Positions 18,210 through 27,459 are shown, counted from the stretch's first letter. The stretch is 64,000 nt of DNA from an uncultured Verrucomicrobiota bacterium (GCA_937127435.1 CAKZLZ010000186.1:47020-111019); one strand, 5' to 3'. The notes: a model not told the origin generated them from the letters alone. Made by a program: numbers and translations.

Positions 18210-20214
18210 ATTTCATTTGGTCGCTTTGGATCCGCCGCCGTTTCAGGTATATTTTTCGGAGGGAGATCCTTCGATTACCATGGGGCGTGCCGGAGCGGGG
18301 AACCGGGTGACTTTGGATTGTGAGGAGGATATTTATTGCCGTTTGGTCTGGGAGCAGGGGGAGCTTTGGTTACGGGGAAATTTGATGGAGGATCAGAAGT
18401 TGGAGGGGGAGGTTTCGTTTGAAGTCTGTGGCCGGAAGTTTAAAGGGTCTATGATGGAAGGGGACCAAAAACAAATCGAACAGCCCATTCCCCGGCGGGC
18501 GTCAGTCATTCAGGCTCCTGTGGGTGCGGCCCGAAGTCTGCAAGTGTTTTTTAAGCAGCCTTTGCTGCGGATGGCACTGATGGGTCCGGGAGTGGATAGG
18601 TTGCTGCGGGACTGGAGTGGACTTCAACAACCGGCAGGAGAGGAAGGGGGGATCACAGGCCTGCGCACATTACCGGGCTCGAGGTTGCGGCGTCCGGATG
18701 CCGGAGAGCGTCAGGCTCTGCAGGAATTTCAAGCTGGAAATGAATGGATGGACGCACCGGATGCATCGAAAGAAACTCTGGGGGATCGCCGGTTTATTTT
18801 CAGGATACGTCGACCGGGAAAGCCAGCTTGTTTTGTGGAAGTGATGGCGAATGCAGGTGGGGAATACACCAAAAGCTTCCGGAATTTTTCCGCCCATGCC
18901 CATGGACTCTGGATTCATGCACCGCTTGAAGAACAGGCGCAGAAGCAGGGAATGGATTTTCTGATATCGATTGAGGCTTCAGAATCCGATGTGGAGAGAC
19001 GCGTGCAAGTGGTGACTGCGGATGGAAGGGGATTCGATGAAGACTGGCGTGAATATTTTGAGGGAACTTTGGGCGCGGATCATTTGCAGGTGAACGAGGG
19101 GCCACCCACTTTTGTTATGCTTCGTACCTTTTTGGATCAATTGCAGGAAACCCGGGAGCGCTTGAACAGGAAAGCCCGGCGCCGCTTGAAACCGCTTGTT
19201 ATTTTGGTGACAGGATTGCTCCTTGTCGGATCGGGGGTTTTCCTGAAGTTATCGGAAGGGAAGCCGCTTACCCCGAATGTACAAGCCGATGTGGCACAGT
19301 TTGAAAAATCATTGGATGCGGAAGCGTGGAACGAGGTGATATTGTTTTTGGATGAAAGTTATCTGAAGATGCGGAGTTCACCTACCGAGTGGACCGAGTT
19401 TACCAGAGAATCCGAAAAGCGCTTAGGGGAAGTGTTGGCAAAGATGACGCGTCAACAGATCGTCCGACTGCCCGAGGTGCCCGAAAAGGACTTTTTGAAT
19501 GTGATTGGGTCACTCAAAGAACGTCCGGAACCTTACCGCGCTCTTGCCGGGGAACAGGAGCAGCAGTGGTTGAAGTTTCAGCAGGACTTCCGGGCCTATC
19601 ACAAGCTTTCTGAAATATTTAAACAATGGCAGGGTGGCGCCCAGATCGGGTTGCGACTGGCGTCAGAGGTAGACCGCTATTTGGCGCGGGAAACGGTCCA
19701 AGGTCATGCGGTAATGTTTCAGGAGATTGAAGCCTTAAAAGCGTGGCTGGAGCGGCCCAGAAGGGTTGAAGTACAGTTGTTAAGTGTGGACTGGAAACAG
19801 GGGACGCCGGTTTTTACCCCTGAAAAATACAGTGCCTTTAAGGTTTCCTATCAGGAAGTCTCTGAAGAATTCGGGTCGATGAAAATGCAGGCGGAGGATA
19901 TTTCAAAACCCGAGGAGCCTTGCCGGATCCTGTTGCCGGGTATTCGAATTTGGGAAGATGAACTGCAGTTTAAATTTGAGCTGTCGACGAGGCGTTGGGG
20001 CGATTGGAAGCTCCCGAAAACGGAACAGGTGTTTGCGGAAACCTGGCTGAAGGCTTTTGATTTTTTCGAAGCGGAGAACGGCGCTTTCAAGTACTTGGTC
20101 TCTCCTTTAAAAACCGAGAGCGGGGAGGATGTGGGATCCCTGCTGATCCAATTTGATATGGAAATCGGAGAAGGTCCCCCGGCACTTCCGGTTTGGCAGG
20201 TATCAGAATTCTAG
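18202..20214 (+). CDS. Single-pass membrane protein with possible FHA-like N-terminus
   Basis: 670 residues, overlapping the transporter gene by 8 bp. Residues about 20-80 contain ITMGRAGAGNRVTLDCEE and a following W-x-L strand pattern that resembles a forkhead-associated domain, but the usual Ser-Arg-His phosphopeptide residues are not evident. A single transmembrane helix lies at about 331-350 (PLVILVTGLLLVGSGVFLKL), preceded by a very basic stretch, so the first half should be cytoplasmic and the last 320 residues outside. The outer part is rich in charged helices and is unrecognised. FHA domains are fused to some ABCG-type transporters (for example mycobacterial Rv1747), so a regulatory partner of the transporter is an attractive but unproven reading. 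Confidence 0.7.
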   Translation: MAKFHLVALDPPPFQVYFSEGDPSITMGRAGAGNRVTLDCEEDIYCRLVWEQGELWLRGNLMEDQKLEGEVSFEVCGRKFKGSMMEGDQKQIEQPIPRRASVIQAPVGAARSLQVFFKQPLLRMALMGPGVDRLLRDWSGLQQPAGEEGGITGLRTLPGSRLRRPDAGERQALQEFQAGNEWMDAPDASKETLGDRRFIFRIRRPGKPACFVEVMANAGGEYTKSFRNFSAHAHGLWIHAPLEEQAQKQGMDFLISIEASESDVERRVQVVTADGRGFDEDWREYFEGTLGADHLQVNEGPPTFVMLRTFLDQLQETRERLNRKARRRLKPLVILVTGLLLVGSGVFLKLSEGKPLTPNVQADVAQFEKSLDAEAWNEVILFLDESYLKMRSSPTEWTEFTRESEKRLGEVLAKMTRQQIVRLPEVPEKDFLNVIGSLKERPEPYRALAGEQEQQWLKFQQDFRAYHKLSEIFKQWQGGAQIGLRLASEVDRYLARETVQGHAVMFQEIEALKAWLERPRRVEVQLLSVDWKQGTPVFTPEKYSAFKVSYQEVSEEFGSMKMQAEDISKPEEPCRILLPGIRIWEDELQFKFELSTRRWGDWKLPKTEQVFAETWLKAFDFFEAENGAFKYLVSPLKTESGEDVGSLLIQFDMEIGEGPPALPVWQVSEF

Positions 20215-20762
20215 CGCGTATTCCTTTCCACTTTCAAGAGCACGATGCAGAGCAAAAGGAAGATGAGGAGCAGGCTGCCGAGGGCCAGCAGCACGGGCAA
20301 CACAATGCGGGCGGGGAGTCCCCAAATTTCGGGAGGGTGATCATAGTGCTCCCGCTTCAGGAGCAGGTAGGCGTTCAGAATGTTTTCGGGTGCTTCAGTC
20401 CCGAGCGATTTTTCCTGCAGTAGCTTTTTCAGGTTGTGCAGAAGTTCTTGCTGTTGCGAGTGGTTCAGGGTGGCAATAAATACTTCCAACTGCTTGCGGG
20501 AAGCGAAAGGAAGCCGTTCGTCCCATTCGGTATCCAGAGGGGAGACCGAAAGTTGAATGCGGCCGGAGAAAAGAGGAGTGGCTTCCGTTGCAGCCGATGT
20601 CAGGGCCCGATCGACTTCTTCCGGGGATATGGCCGCGTAGCTCTCCAGGGTGGCGAGACGGAAGCCGGTCCAGCACAACAGTCCGATCACCAGGGCCAGG
20701 AGTAGATAGATCCCCGTTTTACAGATAAAAAACACTGCGGATTCGGAAAAAGTTGCTTTCAT
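20211..20762 (-). CDS. Membrane protein of unknown function
   Basis: 183 residues from the ATG at 20762 (a longer frame to 20864 would run into the neighbouring cNMP gene region). It has two hydrophobic segments, one near the N-terminus (GIYLLLALVIGLLCWTGF) and one at the C-terminus (ARIVLPVLLALGSLLLIFLLLC), with about 115 residues between them that would lie outside the cytoplasm. No family recognised. It is convergent with the preceding gene, and the two stop codons share the same four bases, CTAG at 20211-20214. Confidence 0.7.
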   Translation of the reverse strand: MKATFSESAVFFICKTGIYLLLALVIGLLCWTGFRLATLESYAAISPEEVDRALTSAATEATPLFSGRIQLSVSPLDTEWDERLPFASRKQLEVFIATLNHSQQQELLHNLKKLLQEKSLGTEAPENILNAYLLLKREHYDHPPEIWGLPARIVLPVLLALGSLLLIFLLLCIVLLKVERNTR

Positions 20763-20866
20763 GGGGGCACCGTAGACGATGGGAGTTACGGGGGACAATG
20801 TTTTTCGATTTAAATTCTTCCCACAGGGGGATTGGGACCGTATGATCCTTATTGGAGAACCCATTT

Positions 20867-21337
20867 ATGAATGAGAATGTACAATTTTTAAAAGAACACC
20901 CCGTATTTCAACGTCTGAGTGAAGTGTACCTTCACCAATTGGCGGATCACATGCGGGTCATCAACCTCGACGCGGGCGCGGTCTTGTTCGAAGAAAGTGC
21001 GCCGGCTCAGAAGTTTTATATTGTGATGGAAGGAACCATGGATCTGTACGCCACCCTGTCTGATGACCAGGAACAGTGGGTACAAATGATTGACGTGGGT
21101 GAGTTGATCGGCTGGTCCTGGTTGGTGCCTCCCTACAAATGGGCTTTCACCGCCCGGACCCGTGAAGGATCCATGTTGATGGAATTTGACGCCTCAGCTA
21201 TCCGGGAATTGTGTGACCGTGATCCTGCTTTCGGGTATGGCACCATGAAGCAAATTTGCGCGTTGATGCTGGGACGCTTGCATACCGTACGCACCCAGAT
21301 GGGTGAGCGGATCCGCGACATGCAAAAAGATTCATGA
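20867..21337 (+). CDS. Cyclic-nucleotide-binding domain protein without DNA-binding domain
   Basis: 156 residues. The whole protein is a Crp/Fnr-type cyclic nucleotide-binding beta-roll: PVFQRLSEVYLHQLADHM, then DAGAVLFEESAPAQKFYIVM, and GELIGWSWLVPPYKWAFTA. The helix-turn-helix that would make it a Crp/Fnr transcription factor is missing; after the roll only a helical C-terminus remains. The phosphate-binding Arg-Glu pattern of true cAMP binders is not conserved, so the ligand is uncertain. The ATG at 20867 follows GGAG at 10 bp. Its stop overlaps the start of pflA (ATGA), so the two are translationally coupled and this protein may modulate the radical-SAM activase. Confidence 0.85.
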   Translation: MNENVQFLKEHPVFQRLSEVYLHQLADHMRVINLDAGAVLFEESAPAQKFYIVMEGTMDLYATLSDDQEQWVQMIDVGELIGWSWLVPPYKWAFTARTREGSMLMEFDASAIRELCDRDPAFGYGTMKQICALMLGRLHTVRTQMGERIRDMQKDS

Positions 21338-22122
21338 CCGAAGTTGAGCTTTCTCCCGCCCGCGAAATTTGCAATGCGGAGCAGGGGTATGTGCATTCAG
21401 TTGAAACGGGGGGGACGCTGGACGGCCCGGGGATTCGTTTTGTACTGTTCCTGAATGGATGTCCCCTGCGTTGTCAGTATTGCCACAATCCGGATACCTG
21501 GCTTTTGCGAAGCGGCGCCTTAAAAAAGACCACAGAGATTCTGGAGGAAGTAAAAAGTTATGCTTCCTTTTTGAAGCGCGCGAAAGGCGGCTTGACGATC
21601 AGTGGAGGCGAACCCCTGATGCAACCCCATTTTGCCGAAGCCATTTTCCGGGGTGCCAAGGCCATGGGCCTGCATACGGCTCTGGACACTTCCGGGGCTT
21701 TGCACGAGCGGAGTCCGGACAGTTTATTTGAAGCTGTGGATCTGGTGTTGCTTGATCTGAAGGCGGGCGATGATGAAACCCATCGGAAGGTGACCCGAAA
21801 ACCGATTCAACCCACCTTGGATTTTGCAGAACGCTTGCGGGGGTTTGACAAACCAATATGGGCCCGGTTTGTTTTAGTGCCGGGGCTGAATGACAGTGAA
21901 GAGCAGTTGCGTAAAGTTGCAAAAATTATTTCAGGCTGGAACCGGGTCGAACGGGTGGAGATTTTGCCCTTTCACCAAATGGCATCCTTCAAATATGAAG
22001 AGTTAAAGGTGGAATACCCTTTAAAAGGAGTTGCGGAGGCTACGCCAAGAGATGTGACCCTTGCCTGGAATATCTTCAGTGAGGAAGGGGTGTTCAACAC
22101 CCGGAATGCGCCGAAAATTTAG
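21334..22122 (+). CDS. pflA: Pyruvate formate-lyase-activating enzyme (radical SAM)
   Basis: 262 residues, typical for PflA. It uses a 4Fe-4S cluster and SAM to install the glycyl radical on pyruvate formate-lyase. The cluster motif C43-x3-C47-x2-C50 lies in NGCPLRCQYCHNPDTW, preceded by the diagnostic HSVETGGTLDGPGIRFVLF. GGEPLMQ and DLKAGDDETHRKVT follow at the expected distances. It overlaps the cNMP-binding gene by 4 bp. No pflB is in the window, so its glycyl-radical partner must be encoded elsewhere; activase of another glycyl-radical enzyme remains possible, but sequence similarity favours PFL. Implies fermentation or micro-oxic capacity. Confidence 0.92.
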   Translation: MTEVELSPAREICNAEQGYVHSVETGGTLDGPGIRFVLFLNGCPLRCQYCHNPDTWLLRSGALKKTTEILEEVKSYASFLKRAKGGLTISGGEPLMQPHFAEAIFRGAKAMGLHTALDTSGALHERSPDSLFEAVDLVLLDLKAGDDETHRKVTRKPIQPTLDFAERLRGFDKPIWARFVLVPGLNDSEEQLRKVAKIISGWNRVERVEILPFHQMASFKYEELKVEYPLKGVAEATPRDVTLAWNIFSEEGVFNTRNAPKI

Positions 22123-22214
22123 AGAGGCCGATCAGAGATTTGCGATCGAAGGTCTGAAATTCAAAATCTGAGATTTTTAACGGGGTTCTGTTCCAAAGCC
22201 ATTTTTCCGCCTTC

Positions 22215-23198
22215 CTACTTTTTCTTTTTCTTCCAATGCGAATTGTCTTTCGGTTCAGGGGTTCCCAGCAGGGCAGGGTCATAACCACAAGCTTCGAGTA
22301 CTTGCCGGGTGGTGCGGAAGTGGGTTTTGGCGACCCGGGTAAGAATATCGGGACCGGCTTTTTTGACCAGTATTTCTGCTGGTTTTCTTACATGGGTGGC
22401 CCCGCGGGGCAGTTCGCAATCATTCCGCTCCCCCAGTGCTTTCATTTCCGTCACAAAGCGGTGACGGGCGAGGATAGATGCTGCGGCCACTGCGGGGTCG
22501 GATTCGGCTTTATGCCGTTGTACCAATTCGATTTTCTTGCCGCGTTCCTTTAAAGCGGAGATGATTTGGTGTTCGGGACCAAATTGATCGGCGACGGCCC
22601 GGGGGGTATCCGGGAAGCGGGCGAGGAGATTTTCCAGAACGGTGGCGTGGGCCCAGGCCAACAAGCGGTTGACACTGCCGAATTTTTTGACCAGCGGATT
22701 GTATTTTTCGGGTCCGAAAACCAAAACTTCACAATGGGCGGGGGTTTTCTCCAGCAGTCGTGAGGCAATGCTTTCGATTTTTTTATCTGAGGAGATGCTT
22801 TTACTGTCACGGACCCCGAGTTTGAGGAGGCCTTTGTAATGTGCAGGGGGGACGTGATAAGCGGCGACAACCATGGGGCCGAAAAAGTCTCCTTTTCCGC
22901 TCTCGTCGATGCCGATATGGGCGGTGGCTGGAGGCGTGGGGGATGAGGCTTTGCTTTGCGGGGCCTGATCCAATGTCCGTTGCAGGATCTCCGGTTCCAG
23001 GGTGAATTCCACCCATTCGGTCAGACCTTTTCCCTGGACCACAAGCTTTCCGCTTTTGTAGAGCACGATATTCAGGCCCGGCTTTTTGGCGGCGGCAATG
23101 GCATGGTTCACTTCACGGGCTTCGTATCCCGCCTGTTGCAGATGTTTTATCAATCGTTGTTGTTCAGGTGCGGAAAGTGTTTGGGTGAAGGTGTTCAT
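22215..23198 (-). CDS. rnhC: Ribonuclease HIII
   Basis: 327 residues, normal for RNase HIII. It cleaves RNA in RNA-DNA hybrids. The N-terminal substrate-binding (TBP-like) domain spans about 1-85, followed by the catalytic core starting HIGIDESGKGDFFGPMV with the Asp-Glu pair typical of HIII. Further conserved parts are VRDSKSIS, ADQFGPE, HKAESDPAVAAASILAR and RGATHVRKPAE. The C-terminus ends in a run of five lysines. It stands alone on the minus strand, convergent with pflA and divergent from the exopolysaccharide locus. The ATG at 23198 is well placed. Confidence 0.95.
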   Translation of the reverse strand: MNTFTQTLSAPEQQRLIKHLQQAGYEAREVNHAIAAAKKPGLNIVLYKSGKLVVQGKGLTEWVEFTLEPEILQRTLDQAPQSKASSPTPPATAHIGIDESGKGDFFGPMVVAAYHVPPAHYKGLLKLGVRDSKSISSDKKIESIASRLLEKTPAHCEVLVFGPEKYNPLVKKFGSVNRLLAWAHATVLENLLARFPDTPRAVADQFGPEHQIISALKERGKKIELVQRHKAESDPAVAAASILARHRFVTEMKALGERNDCELPRGATHVRKPAEILVKKAGPDILTRVAKTHFRTTRQVLEACGYDPALLGTPEPKDNSHWKKKKK

Positions 23199-23245
23199 GC
23201 GCGTGTTCCCTACAAGAAATTCTGGAATTAGTCATGCCAATTTGA

Positions 23246-23274
23246 TTGACATAAACCCTGAGAAGGCGTTAAAT
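23246..23274 (+). promoter_or_regulatory. Promoter candidate of the exopolysaccharide locus
   Basis: A consensus TTGACA (23246-23251) is followed by a 17-bp spacer and TTAAAT (23269-23274). It lies in the divergent gap between rnhC and the first gene of the polysaccharide locus, about 57 bp before that gene's start. Spacing is ideal. Confidence 0.5.
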
Positions 23275-23331
23275 TTTGACTAAACCAATTATATACTGGA
23301 ACTTTAACCCTTCCCTATGGAGACTAGCATC

Positions 23332-23973
23332 ATGAGAACCCACCGTTTTAGCAAATTCTTTTTACTATTATTGAGCACCACGCTCCTAACAGCGGTGCTT
23401 CCTGCATTCGGACAAGATGATGCGGCACCTGCGGCCGCAAAAGAAGCCGGTCTTACCCAAGGCCAAGCTGCGGTTATAATTGCCCGCCGCCTGGGTTTAT
23501 TCAATGTTGCGGCTTCTGCGGCTACTCAAGCCAGTGCTATCCAGTTGTTAAGTGGCCGTGGTGTTGCCCCCGAAGGTGGATGGAATGCAGACACGCTTCT
23601 CACACCCGGACAATTGGCCCGTTTGTTGGTTCAGGCTTTAGGTTTGGAAGATGAATTGTCCGAAGCACAAATTGCCGGAACTGATAACCAGCCCTACATC
23701 GATTTGTTAATCGAAAAATACGGTGTGGATGTAAGTGAACTGGGGACTGCGGCAGAAGTTGCCGGTGCTGTTCCCGGTGATAACGGATTGAATGATCCAG
23801 CTGATGAATCCAATAAGGATCCGCTGGTAAGTTCACCTCTCTCCGGACCGGGAGATGACTCAGAACCGGAATCTATTCCCGTATCCCAGTCGGATTTGGA
23901 AGCAACTTTGGCTGCGATTGTCGGCGGAAGTGGTGGGGGTGGTTCCGGAAACATGACACCATCCGCTCCCTGA
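23332..23973 (+). CDS. Secreted protein of unknown function, first gene of polysaccharide locus
   Basis: 213 residues from the ATG at 23332, which has GGAG about 9 bp upstream; an ATG at 23317 would add five residues. The N-terminus is a signal peptide (FFLLLLSTTLLTAVLPAFG). The mature part has an Ala/Leu-rich helical region (LTQGQAAVIIARRLGLF, LTPGQLARLLVQALGL) vaguely like the paired helices of surface-layer-type modules, then an acidic Ser/Pro-rich linker and a Gly-rich end. No confident family. It precedes an outer-membrane beta-barrel and the Wzz/Wza genes, so it may be a periplasmic or surface part of polysaccharide export. Confidence 0.72.
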   Translation: MRTHRFSKFFLLLLSTTLLTAVLPAFGQDDAAPAAAKEAGLTQGQAAVIIARRLGLFNVAASAATQASAIQLLSGRGVAPEGGWNADTLLTPGQLARLLVQALGLEDELSEAQIAGTDNQPYIDLLIEKYGVDVSELGTAAEVAGAVPGDNGLNDPADESNKDPLVSSPLSGPGDDSEPESIPVSQSDLEATLAAIVGGSGGGGSGNMTPSAP

Positions 23974-24023
23974 GCTACGTAAAACCCACAAGGTTTTGAC
24001 TTTTAGATTTTTTAACCAACCCC

Positions 24024-25220
24024 ATGATTACAATGAGACAAATTACACGAATCGCGCTTGGACTTTTTATCAGCAGCAGCTTCTATCTTTCAGCGAAAGA
24101 TTTACCCTTGGATATTTCCAACTACCTTCGGGTTGAATACGATGATAACGTATTTACCACCGGAGAAGGGGACGGCACTGGACCTGTGGAAAGTTTTGTC
24201 ATAATTGAGCAAATTGAATTCCTTTTGGATTCACAGGCCGGCAATACCTATTATGGTTTACGGTACATTCCGACCTTCAAATATTTTGAAAACCGTCCCG
24301 GTGACGACACGGATATTAACAACCAGGTGGATTTGATTTTAAACCACGATTTCACTCCCCGCACCAGTACGCAGTTGAAATACAGTTTTCGTCAAGCAGA
24401 TGAGCCCGAGCTCGTAGAAGATGATGTGAGCTTCCGCAACAACAATGACTATATGTACAACTCAGTGAATTTGGACCTGGTGACGCAAGTCATTCCCGAG
24501 AAGACTTCATTGAAGGCCAGTGGTCGTTATGTTGACTTTGCTTATGATGATGACCAAGTTGCTGAAACCAGCGACTATCAGGAAGCCACTGGTGGTTTTG
24601 ACATTATTCAGGTTCTGCAGCCCACTGCAAATTTGGCCGCACAGTTCCGTTATACCAATTTGGATTATACTGCTGAGTTCCGGGATGCGGATACCATTCA
24701 GGGCGGTTTGTCTTTGAACAAAGTCTTTAATCCCAAATTAGACGGTGATGTTCGTTTTGGCTATGAATCCCATGATCCTTCAGATCCTGCTTCACAGGAC
24801 ACTGATTCACCCTATGGAAATATCTCCGTACGTTATCAGCCGTTAAAAGGACGCCGCTTCACTTTGGGATTGGGTTATGCGCAGGATAAATCCGCAGTGA
24901 ACACTTTCACCATGCAAGAGCGTTTTACTGCAACCTTGGCTTATGCGAATGACCTGACTGCAGCTTTGACCTTTACGATTGCCGGCACCTACGCCTTGGG
25001 TGATTACTCTATGGACAACACGACTTCCGTGTATGATCCTGCGGTAGACACTGATGGGGATGAGGAAACCATCTACCTGTCCACTTCTCTGGACTACAAC
25101 ATCAATGTACGCAACGCCATGGTGCTGAGTTACCAATACTCAGACTTGGATTCAGATGTGCGTCCTACAAGTGATTATGACCGGAACCGGATTTCTCTTG
25201 GTTGGAAGTACAGCCTTTAA
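24024..25220 (+). CDS. Outer-membrane beta-barrel protein of the polysaccharide locus
   Basis: 398 residues. A signal peptide (IALGLFISSSFYLSA) precedes alternating-hydrophobic, aromatic-rich strands such as STQLKYSFRQADEPEL, LAAQFRYTNLDYTAEF and RFTLGLGYAQDKSAVNTFT, ending in NRISLGWKYSL. The aromatic-rich last strand is the signal for outer-membrane insertion. This is the pattern of the BBP2-like or PEP-CTERM-associated outer-membrane barrels found beside Wzz/Wza genes. Its expected role is the outer-membrane channel or assembly factor for exopolysaccharide. It starts about 50 bp after the secreted protein gene and ends before a terminator, so it may be expressed more strongly than the genes further down. 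The start may be ATG 24024 or 24033. Confidence 0.8.
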   Translation: MITMRQITRIALGLFISSSFYLSAKDLPLDISNYLRVEYDDNVFTTGEGDGTGPVESFVIIEQIEFLLDSQAGNTYYGLRYIPTFKYFENRPGDDTDINNQVDLILNHDFTPRTSTQLKYSFRQADEPELVEDDVSFRNNNDYMYNSVNLDLVTQVIPEKTSLKASGRYVDFAYDDDQVAETSDYQEATGGFDIIQVLQPTANLAAQFRYTNLDYTAEFRDADTIQGGLSLNKVFNPKLDGDVRFGYESHDPSDPASQDTDSPYGNISVRYQPLKGRRFTLGLGYAQDKSAVNTFTMQERFTATLAYANDLTAALTFTIAGTYALGDYSMDNTTSVYDPAVDTDGDEETIYLSTSLDYNINVRNAMVLSYQYSDLDSDVRPTSDYDRNRISLGWKYSL

Positions 25221-25261
25221 TACAGTAAAGATACCGAATTGAAGCTTTATTAATTGGACTG

Positions 25262-25299
25262 ACGGCGTACATGTCTAACAGCTTGTACGCCGTTTTTTT
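25262..25299 (+). terminator. Rho-independent terminator between barrel gene and Wzz/BY-kinase gene
   Basis: Perfect 10-bp stem ACGGCGTACA / TGTACGCCGT with a 12-nt loop, followed by an uninterrupted T run. It would attenuate transcription into the downstream Wzz/kinase gene, so either there is read-through or a second promoter lies close to 25300. Confidence 0.9.
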
Positions 25300-25323
25300 A
25301 ATCAGGGTTTGACCAGAGGACAT

Positions 25324-27459
25324 ATGGACAATTTGAACGAAAATCAGGAAGGAAACTCTCTTCACTTTTTAGATTATTGGCGGGTCATCCGGTCCCGTAA
25401 AGAGATCATCCTTATTGTGATGGTTCTTGTCGGCATCACTGGGGTTATCGTAACCAATTTGATGGAGAAACGGTATAAAGCCACCTGTTTGATCCGAGTG
25501 TATGAAGACTCCCAGAATATGCAGGTTTTTAATAACCAGTTTATGGGGTCGTCCCAGTACAATCCGTATTTCCTGCTGACAGAATTAGAAATTCTCAGTT
25601 CGGAGATGGTGCTGTCTCAAGTCATTGAAAACCTTTCTTTGACCAAAGTCTGGGGTGAAGAGTTTGAAATGCAGGGCCCTATTCCCAAACAGGATGCATT
25701 GAACCTCCTGAAAAAACGTATTTCGATTCAACAACAACGGAATACCCATAATATTTCAATTACGGCGGTGTCGGGATCTCCTTTGCAAGCCGCCCACATC
25801 GCCAATGAGATTGCGAAAGTCTACGGCCAACAGCGAATTGATCAAAGTGTCGAACAGGTCCGAATGGGGCTGAAAACGCTCGATACCCTGATGGAAGAGG
25901 AAAATCTGAAAGTGATTGCGGCTGAAGACCGTCTGGAAGAAATCAGGGAAGAACTCAATCTTACCACCATAAATCTCGGTATTCGTATTACAGCTGAGGC
26001 GGAACGGGTTCGCCAACTTCAAGCGGATTTAATGTCTTACCGGGTGGACATGCTTACCCGGAAAGCCCGGTTGGATGAGATCGAAAAACTGGAAGGGGAA
26101 GGGTTGATAAATTCATTGTTGATGACCGTTCCGGATCAAAGTCTGGAAATGTTGCGGAGTCAGGAAAATGATTTCGAAATTCAATTGTCTATGCAGTTGC
26201 AGAATTTAGGAGAAAATCATCCGGATGTCCGGCAAATGAAGGAAGGTTTGCGCCGTACCCAGGAAAAACTTGCGGCTGCGATTTCAGGGATTAAAGCCGG
26301 GCTACGGACGGATTATCTGGTGGCCAAAAGTAGGGTCGAGGCTTTGGAAAGTGAATTGGAAAAAGTGGAAGCTGCGGAAAGGGATGCCCAAAGCCGTAAA
26401 ATGCTTCCGTTTGAACGTGCGGAAAGAAGAGTGCGGGTTCAAAGGTCTATTTACGCCTCCTTGCAGGCGCGCGCCGCTCAGGAGGGGGTAGATGTTGCAT
26501 TGCCCCGCATGCCGATCAAAGTATTCGAGATGGCCACGCCTGCGGATGAAAAAGACTTCTACACGCCGAATTATTTTCTGAATATTGCCCTGTCCCTCTT
26601 TATCGGTGGATTCTGTGGTGTCGGACTGGCCTTCTTTATTGAATATCTCGATACCTCCGTGAAAACGGTGGACGATGTGGAGCGTTATCTCAACACCTCG
26701 GTCATCGGGGTTATTCCACAGAAAGTGAAAACGCTGAACATTGAAGGGATTGAAAGTCCGCATTCTGAATCTTATCGGGTATTGCGGACCAACCTTCAGT
26801 TCTCCCGTGACGGAAAAACCGGTGGTGCCTTTGCGGTTGCTTCCGGGGGAGTCGGGGAAGGCAAATCCACAACCTTATTCAATCTTGCATTTGTTTGTGC
26901 CGCCATGGGTGACAAAGTACTGATTGTCGATTCCGATATGCGGCGTCCGGTGCAACATAAAATTATGGGGATGTCCAACCGCTATGGTTTGGTGAACGTA
27001 TTGATGCGGGATATGCCCTTGGAAGATGCGATCAAACCGACTGAATTTGCGAATCTTCACTTCCTCCCCAGCGGACAATTGCCTAAGCATTCTATCGGGA
27101 TGTTGGACACCCAACGCGTGCGGGATTTGATGACCAACCTGAAAGCACGTTATGATTTCGTGTTCTTTGATTCTCCTCCGATTATGGGTATCAGTGATTC
27201 TTCCATTCTTGCCAGTGAAGTGGATGGTGTAATGTTGGTGGTTCAATACCGTAAATATCCGCGTCAAATGTCTGCCCGCGCGAAACGTCTGGTGGAAAAT
27301 GTGGGCGGTAAAATTGTCGGCGTTGTGCTGAACAATATCAATATCCTCCGGGATGATTACTACTACTATAATTCCTATTACACACACTATTCAGAAACGG
27401 ATAACGAATCCGAAGATTTGGATGCGGCCCCGCAAACTCCCTCACAGGAAAGATTTTAA
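25324..27459 (+). CDS. Polysaccharide chain-length protein fused to BY-kinase
   Basis: 711 residues. Controls polymerisation and export of polysaccharide by cycles of tyrosine autophosphorylation. The N-terminal Wzz domain has a transmembrane helix at about 28-47 (IILIVMVLVGITGVIVTNLM), a long periplasmic coiled coil and a second helix near 420-440. The cytoplasmic kinase has Walker A GGVGEGKST at about 507-515, Walker A' VLIVDSDMRRP, and Walker B FVFFDSPP. The C-terminus carries the tyrosine cluster DDYYYYNSYYTHY that is autophosphorylated in this family. The ATG at 25324 follows AGAGGA; the longer frame uses a TTG without support. Its stop overlaps the Wza gene by one base. The whole fits the one-chain form found in Gram-negatives. 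Confidence 0.94.
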   Translation: MDNLNENQEGNSLHFLDYWRVIRSRKEIILIVMVLVGITGVIVTNLMEKRYKATCLIRVYEDSQNMQVFNNQFMGSSQYNPYFLLTELEILSSEMVLSQVIENLSLTKVWGEEFEMQGPIPKQDALNLLKKRISIQQQRNTHNISITAVSGSPLQAAHIANEIAKVYGQQRIDQSVEQVRMGLKTLDTLMEEENLKVIAAEDRLEEIREELNLTTINLGIRITAEAERVRQLQADLMSYRVDMLTRKARLDEIEKLEGEGLINSLLMTVPDQSLEMLRSQENDFEIQLSMQLQNLGENHPDVRQMKEGLRRTQEKLAAAISGIKAGLRTDYLVAKSRVEALESELEKVEAAERDAQSRKMLPFERAERRVRVQRSIYASLQARAAQEGVDVALPRMPIKVFEMATPADEKDFYTPNYFLNIALSLFIGGFCGVGLAFFIEYLDTSVKTVDDVERYLNTSVIGVIPQKVKTLNIEGIESPHSESYRVLRTNLQFSRDGKTGGAFAVASGGVGEGKSTTLFNLAFVCAAMGDKVLIVDSDMRRPVQHKIMGMSNRYGLVNVLMRDMPLEDAIKPTEFANLHFLPSGQLPKHSIGMLDTQRVRDLMTNLKARYDFVFFDSPPIMGISDSSILASEVDGVMLVVQYRKYPRQMSARAKRLVENVGGKIVGVVLNNINILRDDYYYYNSYYTHYSETDNESEDLDAAPQTPSQERF

